Positions 47,201 to 55,900 of a stretch of DNA of 64,000 nucleotides are shown here, in pieces. The stretch is from Blastopirellula marina (lineage in GTDB: Bacteria > Planctomycetota > Planctomycetia > Pirellulales > Pirellulaceae): NCBI RefSeq assembly GCF_002967765.1, contig NZ_PUHY01000012.1, positions 868,001 to 932,000 of the forward strand. The letters are read 5' to 3'. Under the pieces are notes generated by a model. That model had not been told where the DNA came from. It ran no database searches and saw only the letters and a program-made list of their open reading frames with translations. Each line of letters starts with the position of its first letter. Position 1 is the first letter of the stretch. A program made the position numbers and the translations under genes.

Positions 47201-47373
47201 TACTCTGCGAACTGTTCCAACAAGAGCTTGCTCGGTATCAAGCGGATGCAGAGGGAACGCGAGCACTACTTTCCACAGGTGAGGCAAAGGTGGAACCAGA
47301 TGCCGAACTAGCCGCAATGACGATTGTGTGCCACGCGATGTTTAACCTTGATGAGGCGATCACGACGCCCTAA
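44212..47373 (+). CDS. DUF1549/DUF1553 cytochrome protein with inserted LamG domain
   Basis: About 1053 residues. After a signal peptide comes a cytochrome-type domain (PILARNCYQCHGPDAATRKG, heme Cys62, Cys65 and His66), then DUF1549 (FVLAKLEQNGLHPTSPATK, VIDRLLASPAYGENFARKW, QLAGDLIENPT), then a laminin-G/concanavalin-like domain (GEALLFDGKTHLQL, LSVSVWIYPTINSQ, VDELRLDQRRLSEHD) and finally DUF1553 (RLALARWLTDDESPLPHRVW, YRQSSRTGADAY, NREVCVAQRSQTNTPLQALV). It is presumably periplasmic and redox-active. The start is uncertain: ATG 44212 or 44215, or GTG 44254 with AGG about 8 nt upstream; an in-frame GTG at 44152 seems too far. DUF1501 follows after 18 bp. Confidence 0.92.
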   Translation: MMEEGVSLSFIRYPVHSRQHFFVRASLLLVCLVAAIWTGRACADEGKIDFARDVQPILARNCYQCHGPDAATRKGDVRFDRQEDVLLQIESGKPDQSELYRRLVASDPEIHMPPPASEKQPTLKEIATLKRWIEEGAQWEGLWSLKPLQSGNLPTVNDEAWVKTPIDRFVLAKLEQNGLHPTSPATKHEWLRRVTFDLTGLPPTLPEIEAYLADDSPEADAKVIDRLLASPAYGENFARKWLDLARYADTHGYSIDGHRDVWRYRDWVIDALNRNISFSDFVTHQLAGDLIENPTIDSMTATGFHRNAPVNDEMGAIAEEYRHAYVVDRVNTTGTVFLGMTLACAQCHDHKYDPISQKDFYRMAAFFDNIDEKGLDGKFGNAAPLFKSPLPEQQRELDKIQQQIDSYENSMHQAIEQSRHKLSQWEAEAMQGHQMLTISSSQLIEKLNFDRLPIESKVVSLERAEGEPLLVAGLYGEALLFDGKTHLQLTRDIDRTLSVSVWIYPTINSQAMLYYWHASDGETVELSQKGTKFTLSQISTVGEVTKWETEAEGWETNEWQHLAWSIDLPQPGKTDLWVRGKRLTWSEPTSERQEAELSGETAPQRSETILKLRGLVDELRLDQRRLSEHDVAVLQGGNPVQEILAISPDERTAQERDLLLRYFVRKKLDCFSKLERQKQLAEDQLSGLRAQFPETMVMRERATPRTTHVRIRGQWDQLGEEVSPGVPSQLFPHSSKNASNRLALARWLTDDESPLPHRVWVNRAWQHFFGTGIVKTVDDFGTRGDLPSHPRLFDYLATQLAEEGDMKAIHRLIVSSATYRQSSRTGADAYQQDPENRLLARGPRLRLAAEEIRDQALVTSGLLVDEIGGRSVKPYQPPGLWEEISIGDDEFSAQKFVQDHGDRLYRRSLYTYWKRSSPPPNMTAFDAPNREVCVAQRSQTNTPLQALVLLNDVTFVEAAKMLAADVWTRHQGHVEDAIDEAFLRIVSRPITDDEQALLCELFQQELARYQADAEGTRALLSTGEAKVEPDAELAAMTIVCHAMFNLDEAITTP

Positions 47374-47391
47374 AGCGGATCCGCAAAAACT

Positions 47392-48828
47392 ATGCCCAAC
47401 GAACTGAAACAATTTGCCGACCACCAAACACGACGATCCTTTCTAGGTTCGGCCGGGGTGGCCGTGGGAGCATTGTCATTGCATTCGTTGTTGGCCAATA
47501 CCGAAGCGGCGAATGAGCCATCGTTGCCACACTTTTCGCCGAAGGTTAAGCGGATCATCTATCTCTGTCAGTCCGGGGCTCCTTCGCAGCACGATTTGTT
47601 TGACTACAAGCCGGCCCTGCTCGCACGTCAGGGGGAAGAATTGCCTGAGTCGATTCGCATGGGGCAACGCCTTACGACGATGACAGCCGATCAGGATTCC
47701 TTGCCACTGACGCCTAGCCCTTACGCGTTTTCGCAACATGGCGGGGCGGGAATGTGGTTTAGCGAGTTGGTTCCGCACCAGGCGAAGATCGCCGATCAAA
47801 TGTGTCAGATTCGTTCGATGCATACTGACGCGATCAATCACGATCCTGGCATGACTATGTTATTCACCGGACACCAGTTGCCCGGCCGCCCTAGCCTGGG
47901 CAGTTGGTTGAGCTATGGTCTGGGAAGTGAAAACGAAGAACTGCCAACCTTTGTGGTTTTGGTGTCTCAGGGAAGTGCCAAGCTAAGTCAGCAGCCGATT
48001 TTTGATCGTTTATGGTCGAGTGGATTCTTGCCGTCACGCTTCCAGGGCGTTCGATTCCGTGGCAACGGTGAGCCCGTTCTGTATTTGAATAATCCGGCTG
48101 GCGTTTCCTTGGATGATCGACGACGCGTGCTTGATGTGTTGGCAAAGCTGAACCTGCGACAAGCCGAGCAGGTTGGTGATCCAGAAATTGAGACGCGGGT
48201 GGCGCAATACGAAATGGCGTATCGGATGCAGATGTCGATTCCGAACTTAACCGACTTCTCGGATGAGCCGGAATCAGTATTTACGGCTTACGGTGAAGAC
48301 GCGCGGAAGCCAGGCAGCTATGCCGCGAACTGCTTATTGGCTCGACGTCTCGCAGAAAGAGGCGTGCGGTATATACAGCTGTTCCACCGCGGCTGGGATC
48401 AGCATCGTAGTCTCACAACGCAGTTGCCGCTTCAGTGCCGGGATACCGACCAAGCGTCCGCGGCATTGGTCAGTGACCTCGCACGACTTGGTTTGCTGGA
48501 AGATACGCTTGTCGTTTGGGGTGGCGAGTTTGGCCGTACAGCCTATGCGCAGGGGGACTTAGTATCCGGTAATTACGGACGGGATCATCACGGTCGCTGC
48601 TTCACCATGTGGCTATCCGGTGGTGGCGTTAAAGGCGGTCATGTGCATGGAGTGACCGATGAGTTGGGATACAACATCTCAGAAGATCCAGTCCATGTTC
48701 ACGACTTGAATGCAACGCTACTGCATCTGCTGGGAATCGATCACAAGAAGTTTACGTACCGCTTCCAGAGCCGCGATAATCGGTTGACTGATATTCACGG
48801 CAAGGTTGTCGATGCAATTCTGACCTAG
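47392..48828 (+). CDS. DUF1501 protein with Tat signal
   Basis: 478 residues. A twin-arginine signal (TRRSFLGSAGVAVGALSLHS) is followed by the DUF1501 domain, with KRIIYLCQSGAPSQHDLFDY, MHTDAINHDPGMTMLFTGH, LARRLAERGVRYIQLFHRGW, VVWGGEFGRT and NYGRDHHGRCFTMWLSGGG. DUF1501 belongs to the alkaline-phosphatase/sulfatase-like superfamily and is the usual partner of DUF1549/DUF1553 proteins, as here. The substrate is unknown. It converges on the pentapeptide gene with 7 bp between stops. Confidence 0.95.
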   Translation: MPNELKQFADHQTRRSFLGSAGVAVGALSLHSLLANTEAANEPSLPHFSPKVKRIIYLCQSGAPSQHDLFDYKPALLARQGEELPESIRMGQRLTTMTADQDSLPLTPSPYAFSQHGGAGMWFSELVPHQAKIADQMCQIRSMHTDAINHDPGMTMLFTGHQLPGRPSLGSWLSYGLGSENEELPTFVVLVSQGSAKLSQQPIFDRLWSSGFLPSRFQGVRFRGNGEPVLYLNNPAGVSLDDRRRVLDVLAKLNLRQAEQVGDPEIETRVAQYEMAYRMQMSIPNLTDFSDEPESVFTAYGEDARKPGSYAANCLLARRLAERGVRYIQLFHRGWDQHRSLTTQLPLQCRDTDQASAALVSDLARLGLLEDTLVVWGGEFGRTAYAQGDLVSGNYGRDHHGRCFTMWLSGGGVKGGHVHGVTDELGYNISEDPVHVHDLNATLLHLLGIDHKKFTYRFQSRDNRLTDIHGKVVDAILT

Positions 48829-48835
48829 GCCACTA

Positions 48836-49465
48836 TCAAGCCCACACCATCCACCAAGGTCGTTTCACTACATGCGGCTTCGGCTTAAACGGCTTGTGCT
48901 TGGCACATGCGTTAATAGCCCGCTCGACGTACGTTCCTTCCAGGATCGCATCAGTCATGGTGGCATCTGTGAAGTTCGCTTCGTCAACCTTTGCCCGCGA
49001 TAAATTAGCCCGGGTTAGGTTCGAACCACGTAGATCGCATCGAGTGAGGTTGGCATCTTTCAAATCGCATTGCAGATCGCACATGCTGATATCCGCCTCA
49101 ACAAGCCGAGCTCCGGTCAAATCACAATTATGCAACTTGGCGTAGCGCAGATTTGCGTTGCTAAGGTTTGTCTTGACGAAAGTCGACTCATTCAAGATCG
49201 CATCGGTCATCACTGCGCGGGTCAAATTCGCACCGTCGAAACAGGCGTGTTTGACACTGGCACCCATGAACGTCGCGCCTTCTAAGTTAGATTTCTCGAA
49301 TGATACTTCATCAAGGTTGTCGCTATCAAAAACACAATTGCGAAGTACCATCCGAGACAGATCGGCACCTGCTAGGTTTTTGCCGACTAGCTTCACGCCA
49401 GCCAGCGACTCTGCATCAATCTCGAAAAGCACCTCTCCTGTGTTCCGATGCTTAATCTGAATCAT
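48836..49465 (-). CDS. Pentapeptide-repeat protein
   Basis: 209 residues. From about residue 20 to 180 it is built of A(D/N)Lxx pentapeptides (LAGADLSRM, GANLTRAVM, KTNLSNANLRYAKL, KDANLTRCDLRGSNL, RANLSRAKVDEANF), which fold as a right-handed quadrilateral beta-helix. Some members of this family mimic DNA and protect gyrase from quinolones; nothing here specifically shows that role. Several faces carry Cys residues. The C-terminus is basic (AKHKPFKPKPHVVKRPWWMVW). GGGAG lies 7 nt before the ATG. Confidence 0.92.
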   Translation of the reverse strand: MIQIKHRNTGEVLFEIDAESLAGVKLVGKNLAGADLSRMVLRNCVFDSDNLDEVSFEKSNLEGATFMGASVKHACFDGANLTRAVMTDAILNESTFVKTNLSNANLRYAKLHNCDLTGARLVEADISMCDLQCDLKDANLTRCDLRGSNLTRANLSRAKVDEANFTDATMTDAILEGTYVERAINACAKHKPFKPKPHVVKRPWWMVWA

Positions 49466-49833
49466 GGCGTCACTCCCAAGGATAATTTACTGGCCAAGAA
49501 TGGGGGTGGTCCGTCGCGGGAAAGTCCAGCAACGGCTATGGGACGCCTCGACAATATGTTCCGTAGACGAAGAACCGTCTGACATTTCGTCGGAGGGCTC
49601 TTCAGATTGAACCGAAAAGGGGCGGGAGAGTTTCCGTGCAGGTGACAAATTTTTCTCCTGCACTTTTTGACACTCTAACTGATAAGTGAGTTCGGCTCAA
49701 ATGTCAAAACATGAAGACTCGTGAATTCTTTTGTAAAAAGTTAGATAGTATGCTTATGGTTAGCAGTACAGCATTGCACTGCATTTCCCCTGGTTTTTAC
49801 GGGGTATATGCCGTTCTGTAGAGGTGTCGAGAC
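49466..49833. other. 368-bp region between hemW and the pentapeptide gene
   Basis: Both flanking genes run leftward. The region holds a plus-strand terminator-like hairpin (49636-49668) without a gene in front of it, and GCAGT/ACTGC pairing near 49761-49780. No gene longer than a few codons is convincing. Confidence 0.45.
49636..49668 (+). terminator. Orphan terminator-like hairpin
   Basis: GTGCAGG (49636-49642) pairs with CCTGCAC (49657-49663) with a 14-nt loop, followed directly by TTTTT. It has the form of a plus-strand intrinsic terminator, but the nearest upstream plus-strand gene ends at 48828. Confidence 0.5.
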
Positions 49834-50961
49834 TTATAGCAACTCGACACATATGGTATCGCTTAGTAGTAAGCCCTCTTGCGTTAACCTTAAGCGATCA
49901 CCCACTCTTTCGAGTAGCCAATGATCCAGAAATTGATCAATTGTTGATCCGCATAACTGCTCTGGAGTTGTGCCCGTATCCTGCTGGAAGGTGGGTAAGT
50001 GAATCCCTTCCAGCATGCGAAGCCCAAACACTAAACGCTCCCGAGCTTTCATTTCGGGGGTGAGCAGTTCTTGCTCAGCGACGGGAGACTCGCCTTGTTG
50101 CATACGTTTAATGTAAGTCGTGGTGCTTCGATGATTTGTCTCGCGAAGCATTCCAATGTGGCGTGATGCACCAGGACCAGCAGCGAAGTAACGGCGTCCT
50201 AGCCAGTACTGCTGATTGTGTTGACTGCGAAATCCAGGTCGGGCAAAGTTTGAGACCTCGTAATGTTCAAGCCCGTGGGAAGTCAACGAATCGATTGCCG
50301 TCAGGTACATATCGCGTTGCAGTTCTTCGTCCGCTTCGAGAAGCTGAGAACGCTCGCGACGGCTCCAGAACGAAGTCCCCTTCTCGAAGGTCAGGCCGTA
50401 TGTCGAGATATGATGCGCCCCAAGACGGATAGCAGATCGGAGATCTTCTTTCCAATCGTCGAGTGATTCCCCCGGGGCCGCGAAGATTAAGTCGACACCC
50501 AGATTAGGAATCTTGGGCAGGATCAAAGAAGCCGCGGCTTCGACTTCACGTTGACGATGATCGCGTTCGAGCAGCTTCAGCTTGTCATCGTGAAACGATT
50601 GCACGCCAAGGCTGATTCGGTTGATGCCTGCTGATGCAAGAAGCTCGACCTTTTCCGTGGTGATGTCGATGGGATTCGCTTCGACGCTTAGCTCAGCACC
50701 GATTGCCGGCGGAAACCATTTGGTCGCCAAAGCCAACAGTCGGTTAAGTTCCTTGGGCGATAAGTGGGTAGGTGTTCCGCCGCCAAGAAATAGCGTATCG
50801 ACTTCGTGGGGTGTTTCGAGCAGTTCTAGCTCTTGCTCGATCGCATCGAGATAGGCCGCCGTCAAATCATCCCGCCCCGCAATAACGGTGAAGTTGCAGT
50901 ACCCGCAGCGATGCGTGCAGAAGGGAACATGCAAATAGGCGCTGCGAGGAGGATCGATCAT
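49834..50961 (-). CDS. hemW: HemW-type radical SAM heme chaperone
   Basis: 375 residues. The radical-SAM cysteines are Cys15, Cys19 and Cys22 (PFCTHRCGYCNF), followed by GGGTPTHLSP and SLGVQSFHDDKL. HNQQYW at 248-253 is the HNxxYW motif that marks HemW, a heme-binding chaperone, as opposed to the oxygen-independent coproporphyrinogen dehydrogenase HemN. The CxxxCxxC-to-Phe pattern without an extra fourth Cys agrees with this. It is cytoplasmic and needs a 4Fe-4S cluster. It is followed upstream by the RNase Z-like gene on the same strand, 55 bp away. Confidence 0.92.
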   Translation of the reverse strand: MIDPPRSAYLHVPFCTHRCGYCNFTVIAGRDDLTAAYLDAIEQELELLETPHEVDTLFLGGGTPTHLSPKELNRLLALATKWFPPAIGAELSVEANPIDITTEKVELLASAGINRISLGVQSFHDDKLKLLERDHRQREVEAAASLILPKIPNLGVDLIFAAPGESLDDWKEDLRSAIRLGAHHISTYGLTFEKGTSFWSRRERSQLLEADEELQRDMYLTAIDSLTSHGLEHYEVSNFARPGFRSQHNQQYWLGRRYFAAGPGASRHIGMLRETNHRSTTTYIKRMQQGESPVAEQELLTPEMKARERLVFGLRMLEGIHLPTFQQDTGTTPEQLCGSTIDQFLDHWLLERVGDRLRLTQEGLLLSDTICVELL

Positions 50962-51016
50962 GACAGGTTAGCCGCCAGGGCAACGTATTTGCGTCTGCAA
51001 GCGACGTCGCGAAATT

Positions 51017-51856
51017 CTAAAGCCACAAATGCAGCCGTCCGTCTAGCATATCTGGCAGTTTGGCTTTGACATGCTCGTGAACTTGATGCCCGGTGTAACG
51101 GGTACTGAAGTGCGAAGCAATGATCTTCTGATTCTTGAATTTATCACGCCGTGCGACGACGTCGTCGAGGTGGATATGACCCATCTTATGGATCTTTTCC
51201 TTACGATGATCAGGAGCGACGAAGGTCATCTCCATGATCAAGATATCCGCGTCGTAAAACTCAGGCGATTGATCCATGGCCTCGGCCCGGCTGTCACCGA
51301 GATAGGCAAGCAGCGGGTGGCGATGTTCGTCGGTAACCTCCGTACCGCTTTGACGTAGGTCGCGGATCTCGTCCCCTTTCAGGTTCTGGTATTCCGCTTT
51401 CAGCTTGCGCCGTCGCTGCGAAACAATGTAACCGACCGAAGGAATTGTATGTTTGGTCGGAAGGACCTTCACGACCAGTTCGCGCGAAAGTTCGATCTCT
51501 TGACCAGGGGTAACAGGCTCAAGCGTGCAAGGCATTTTACCTCGATCGAGGCGACTGAACGCTTTGAGTACCTGCAGCGCGGGACCAATCGCAATCTCTG
51601 GCATATAGATCGTCGGCGGCGGCATCTTCATCAGGCGGCGACGCGAGACGTAGACCGGCAGGGCAGCGATATGATCAAGATGGGTATGGGAGATGAACCA
51701 GGTGGCGGTGCCCATGAAATCCCACGGCTGCAAGCCGAGGTCAAAGCCAAGCTTCATTTCGGGAATTCGCCAATAGGTTTGCACCGCCGCGCGGGAGTAA
51801 CCTTCGATGGTGAAGCCATTAAATTCGAGTTTTCGCAGGGGTGCGTTATCAAGCAT
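51017..51856 (-). CDS. RNase Z-like metallo-beta-lactamase-fold protein
   Basis: 279 residues. The metal-binding motif HTHLDH is at 57-62 (SHTHLDHIAALP). Later metal ligands probably lie in TKHTIPSVGY, LAYLGDSRAEA (Asp) and IIASHFSTRY (His). Overall this resembles tRNase Z (3' end processing of tRNA) or a related phosphodiesterase. The flexible arm is not obvious, and the spacing of the ligands differs from E. coli RNase BN, so the exact substrate is uncertain. It lies in a leftward run with scpA upstream and hemW downstream. Confidence 0.85.
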   Translation of the reverse strand: MLDNAPLRKLEFNGFTIEGYSRAAVQTYWRIPEMKLGFDLGLQPWDFMGTATWFISHTHLDHIAALPVYVSRRRLMKMPPPTIYMPEIAIGPALQVLKAFSRLDRGKMPCTLEPVTPGQEIELSRELVVKVLPTKHTIPSVGYIVSQRRRKLKAEYQNLKGDEIRDLRQSGTEVTDEHRHPLLAYLGDSRAEAMDQSPEFYDADILIMEMTFVAPDHRKEKIHKMGHIHLDDVVARRDKFKNQKIIASHFSTRYTGHQVHEHVKAKLPDMLDGRLHLWL

Positions 51857-51954
51857 GAGTTATCGAAAGTATCTTGAATGCAGGCTCGTCCGCTCCCAAC
51901 AGTTGAGAGCAAGTAGAGCTAGGAAGAAGGGGACTCATCTCCCCGGTTCGAGGT

Positions 51955-52737
51955 TCACGGGGATGACGGTTTGCCCGCCTCGTATTCGTCGACGTCTTCA
52001 AAGTGAACTTCGTTTTGGAATCCCTCGCCGGCGGTGATCCAGATTTCCTGGTCATCATCGTCTTGGTGAGCCAGCGTATTATAGTGCCGAATCAATTCGA
52101 GTAGGGCGAGGAAGATACCAATGATGCGAGTCTTGACCGCATCTGAAGGAAAAAGCGTAGAAAACCGAACCTTCCCCTCGCTGACGATCCGCGCGTGGAC
52201 CTGCTTCATATGGACCCGAATGGGGGTATCGTCATAAACGATGTTGGTTGGCTGGGCTTGTTTGCTGTCACGTAGCAAACGATTGAGCGCGCTAACCAAG
52301 TCCCATAATTCAACTTCGTTGATCGGCTGATCGGCCATGTCGACCTTCCGCGGAGGAAGGTCGTCGGCAATACGGGAGAAACGTCGCTGCCAATCTCGGC
52401 CATGATCTTCCAACAAGCTGGCTGCGTCTTTGAAACGTTTATACTCCAGCAGGCGTTCGACGAGTTGATCGCGTGGATCATCGATTGCTTCTTCGTCGAG
52501 GTCTTCCTGTTGCGGTAGTACGAGTTTCGATTTGATTTCGATCAGCGTGCTAGCCATTTCCAGGAAGTCGGCCACGCTGTTGACGTCCATCGCCTTTAGA
52601 ATCTCGAGGTATTGCAGATATTGCTGCGTGACCTGCGAGATGGGGATATCAACAATGTCCAGTTCATGTTTGCGAACCAAGTACAACAGCAAATCGAGCG
52701 GCCCGCGATAGATCGGGATTTCGACTCGAAAGTTCAT
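51955..52737 (-). CDS. scpA: Segregation and condensation protein A
   Basis: 260 residues of the kleisin ScpA: IYRGPLDLLLYLVRKHELDI at the N-terminus, then VADFLEMASTLIEIKSKLVL, a central RLLEYKRFKDAASLLE and a C-terminal winged helix (VSEGKVRFSTLFPSD, then RIIGIFLALLELIRHYN). ScpA links the SMC head domains in chromosome condensation together with ScpB, whose gene is not in the window. The C-terminal tail is acidic (HQDDDDQEIW, then HFEDVDEYEAGK). Confidence 0.95.
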   Translation of the reverse strand: MNFRVEIPIYRGPLDLLLYLVRKHELDIVDIPISQVTQQYLQYLEILKAMDVNSVADFLEMASTLIEIKSKLVLPQQEDLDEEAIDDPRDQLVERLLEYKRFKDAASLLEDHGRDWQRRFSRIADDLPPRKVDMADQPINEVELWDLVSALNRLLRDSKQAQPTNIVYDDTPIRVHMKQVHARIVSEGKVRFSTLFPSDAVKTRIIGIFLALLELIRHYNTLAHQDDDDQEIWITAGEGFQNEVHFEDVDEYEAGKPSSP

Positions 52738-52903
52738 GTTGAATTACCTTGGCGTTCTCAATCGGACGGAATGCCAGCATCCAGTAGTGACGAATTGCTG
52801 GAGGGGACTCGTCTTGAGTTCTCAATACAGAGGAAGAATCTTTGGAGCGTTGATCCGTGTTGCCGCGGGACAGGTAAAACGGAACGCTTCAAACCATGGT
52901 TAA

Positions 52904-55900
52904 TTATTCCTCGTCTTCCTCGTCCTCGGAAGAGAAATGCGTCGTCCAAGAGTCGATTTGGTCGTGAACCGCTTCCAGGGAAAGCTTCCTCAGCGGAATA
53001 GCTTCGCTAGGTTGCCAAGATTCGTTCTCGGAAGCGAAGGTTTCCTTCAGTTCGACCTTGGTGACTTCTTCGTCCAATGCCTTGAGCCAGGTCGGAATAT
53101 CGAGACCAACACCGCTTGGTTCCTGGACTAATGCTTCCGCCTCGTCGTAGAGTAAGTTGAACGCAATGCTAGCTTCTTCGGTTCCCATGTCGGTCATCGC
53201 TCGTTCCACCAAAGAGCAAATGCGGTCGACAGCCAAGGGGCGGACGAAACGTTCTTGAATGCGATCGGCGACGGTTGGCATCTGCATCGCATACTCGCGC
53301 TGCAGATCCCGTAATTTTCGAACGTACTTGTCGGCTTCGTCTTCGATGCGATCGGCCAAAGCTTTCCGCCACATCTGCGCTGCTTCAGCGTGGCCTGTTC
53401 GGACAAGCACTTCATGGGTCATGACGATCGGTTTAAGGTTCCATGAAACGCGATCATACGCCGTACGTAAACGCAAGAAGTCGAGGAACATGTACAAGTA
53501 CTCGCCCCGATCGCTTTGCGTCGTCGTGCTGTTGTAATCGCGGTACTCGGCGAAGTTTTCGAGGACTGCTTCCAAAACCATGCTGAAGCAGGCAATTGCT
53601 TCCGTGCGATTGATGTTTGTTCCCATTGCCTGAATGAAGAACGGCCAGTCATCTTCCGGCCACTGCTCGCGAACGCGTTCGATCCACGTTTCGACACCGC
53701 CATGCAAAATGCTGCGGACATTTCCACGGTTGAAGAAATGCTGAGTGAAAAGGTCGCGACCGTAGCGTTGAATGAATGCCTGCACTAGCTTCCATTGGGC
53801 CGCGTCGGAGAACTTCTCGACTGCCGACAATCGTAGCGTGCGACTATGATTCAGCCACACAATGAGTAAGTTTTGCGTGACATGCTCGAGGCATTCGACC
53901 AAGGCATTGTCTAGTTCCGTGACACCTTCTTTGGCGACTTCCCAACTCTGCGAAGAAGCAACCACGGCATCGATGATCGCAAGAAAGCCGGTCTCAAAGA
54001 GGGCGTCGAACTCAGTGATCGCACCCGGACCAATCGGATTGTCATTCTCCATCTTGCGGGCCGTGTCGAGCAGTTGCCGAGAAAGGTCGTACTGACCAAC
54101 ACGAGGAAGCCAATGTAGTAGTTCACGAATGGTCGACTGCCGCACGCGAGCCGAGACGATTCGTAGTGGGCCACCTCGCTTCGAGATCGGCACATACAGC
54201 AGCGGTTTATCTTTCAGTGTGTTTAACAGGGGAGGGAAGTGCTGCTGAACTGCATCCGTGTCGCCAGCAAGGATGGCTGCCAACAGATCGACGGCCAACG
54301 TCTGCTCAGCACCGATTTCATTCTCGAGGTTCTCAAGCGACTGCTTCTGATCCGGGGCGATTGCGGCCACGGCAGACGAAAGAATACGTGCCGCGGAAGC
54401 GGTCGAGACGGTTGTCATAATGATTCGTTCGAGCACGAATTCTTTGACGGCTCGTTGACGATCGTATTCGACCATCTCTTGGTGATCACCGCTGATTTCG
54501 CTCAGCTTGTATTGATTGACAACTAGGAGTAGTTCGAGCAGTTCGCGATAGTTGCTGATTGCTTGCTCGCGCCACTGCATCAGCTTTTCAACAACAACCG
54601 CTTCTCCTTCCGTGCGAATCGCTTGGAAGGCCGCCATTTGCCACAACTGCGCGATGCAGCTCAGAAACGAGATGTGTGTGTTGATGCGGCGCGACTCGGC
54701 TTGCAAGTCTTCACTTGTTTCGGAGTTACCCCCTTCGAAGATAGCACCCTCGTTGCCGTCGTCGGTGCTGTCCGTGTAGGTGACGTCCTCGTAAGCCGCG
54801 TCGAAGATATCGTCGGTGTCGGGCTCTTCGCCGTGGAACAGTGCTTCTAGCTCTTCGTCGAACTGTCCCTTCTTTGCGGTTTGTGAAAACCAGCCTGGGA
54901 CCTTGTAGTACGGCCCAGCGTTGGCCTCTTGGAAGTCGAGAAAACGCTGGATCATCTTCCAGGTTTCTGCTTGAATCTCCGGTGAGTCATCTAGCGACGT
55001 ACGATATTTTTGATACGCCAAGATCCACTGAGTCGCGATGCTAAAGTAAGACGTATCGAGATGATGCAGCGGAATCTCATCGGCACGTTCTAGCCAATGC
55101 ATCAGCAAGGCAAGCGTCGTAACAAAGTCATTTCTTTCCAGCAGTGCTTCAATCACCAGGCCGTAGGCCTTAGGGGAATCAAACATCTCCGCATGGGGCG
55201 ACCAGAAGGCGACGTCGCCAGCTTCTGCGCCAACTTTGTGCCACAGACGCAAGGCATCGGCAACGCGACGTGCGGCGGCGAATGCTTCGTCCCCGCTGGG
55301 CGAGTCGACGCTGGAAAGCTCGTGGGTAGCGAACTGGTGCCACCACATCGAAAACTCTTCAAAAGCCCAAGCGGTCTTGGAACGTGCCGCTTCGTCATCG
55401 CGAACGGCCGCTTCGCTTAACGCTTGCGACATCAAGTCGAAGATCTGTTCGATTAGCCGAGCCAAGTCATCCACGCGATGATCGCGAACGCTGTTCTCAT
55501 AAGCAGGGAACAGGCTGAACTGACCGTCGAAGCCGAGAATGTTCCAAGGATCAACGATCGCCCCACATTCGATCGCTCGATGTAGTCGGTCAACGATCTT
55601 GTGAATGTAGTCAATCGTCTGGTCTAGATCACCTCGCTTCATGGCCTGATGGGCGAGCGTGATGAAGCATTCGATTCGGCACTGCATCCGCGCAGAGGCG
55701 GTCGGCACGATATCGACCTGCTTACTAGCCGCATCTGGATAGCCCATCCGCGAATAGATTAGAGCTAAACGCACGTGCGCGAGTTGCTTTGCGCGACGGT
55801 TGCTTAGGTAAGCATTTAAATGTTGCCGAGCCGCCCCGAAAGGCTGGCGACGCTGGATCGACTCTTCATTGAGCCGTTCGGCCATCGGGGCAGGGCAGCT

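Noticed and set aside
48836-49465. Pentapeptide protein as a Qnr-like gyrase protector
   Set aside because: The repeats fit, but the loops and C-terminal dimer helix typical of Qnr/MfpA are not evident, and gyrA is 18 kb away, so proximity is no argument.
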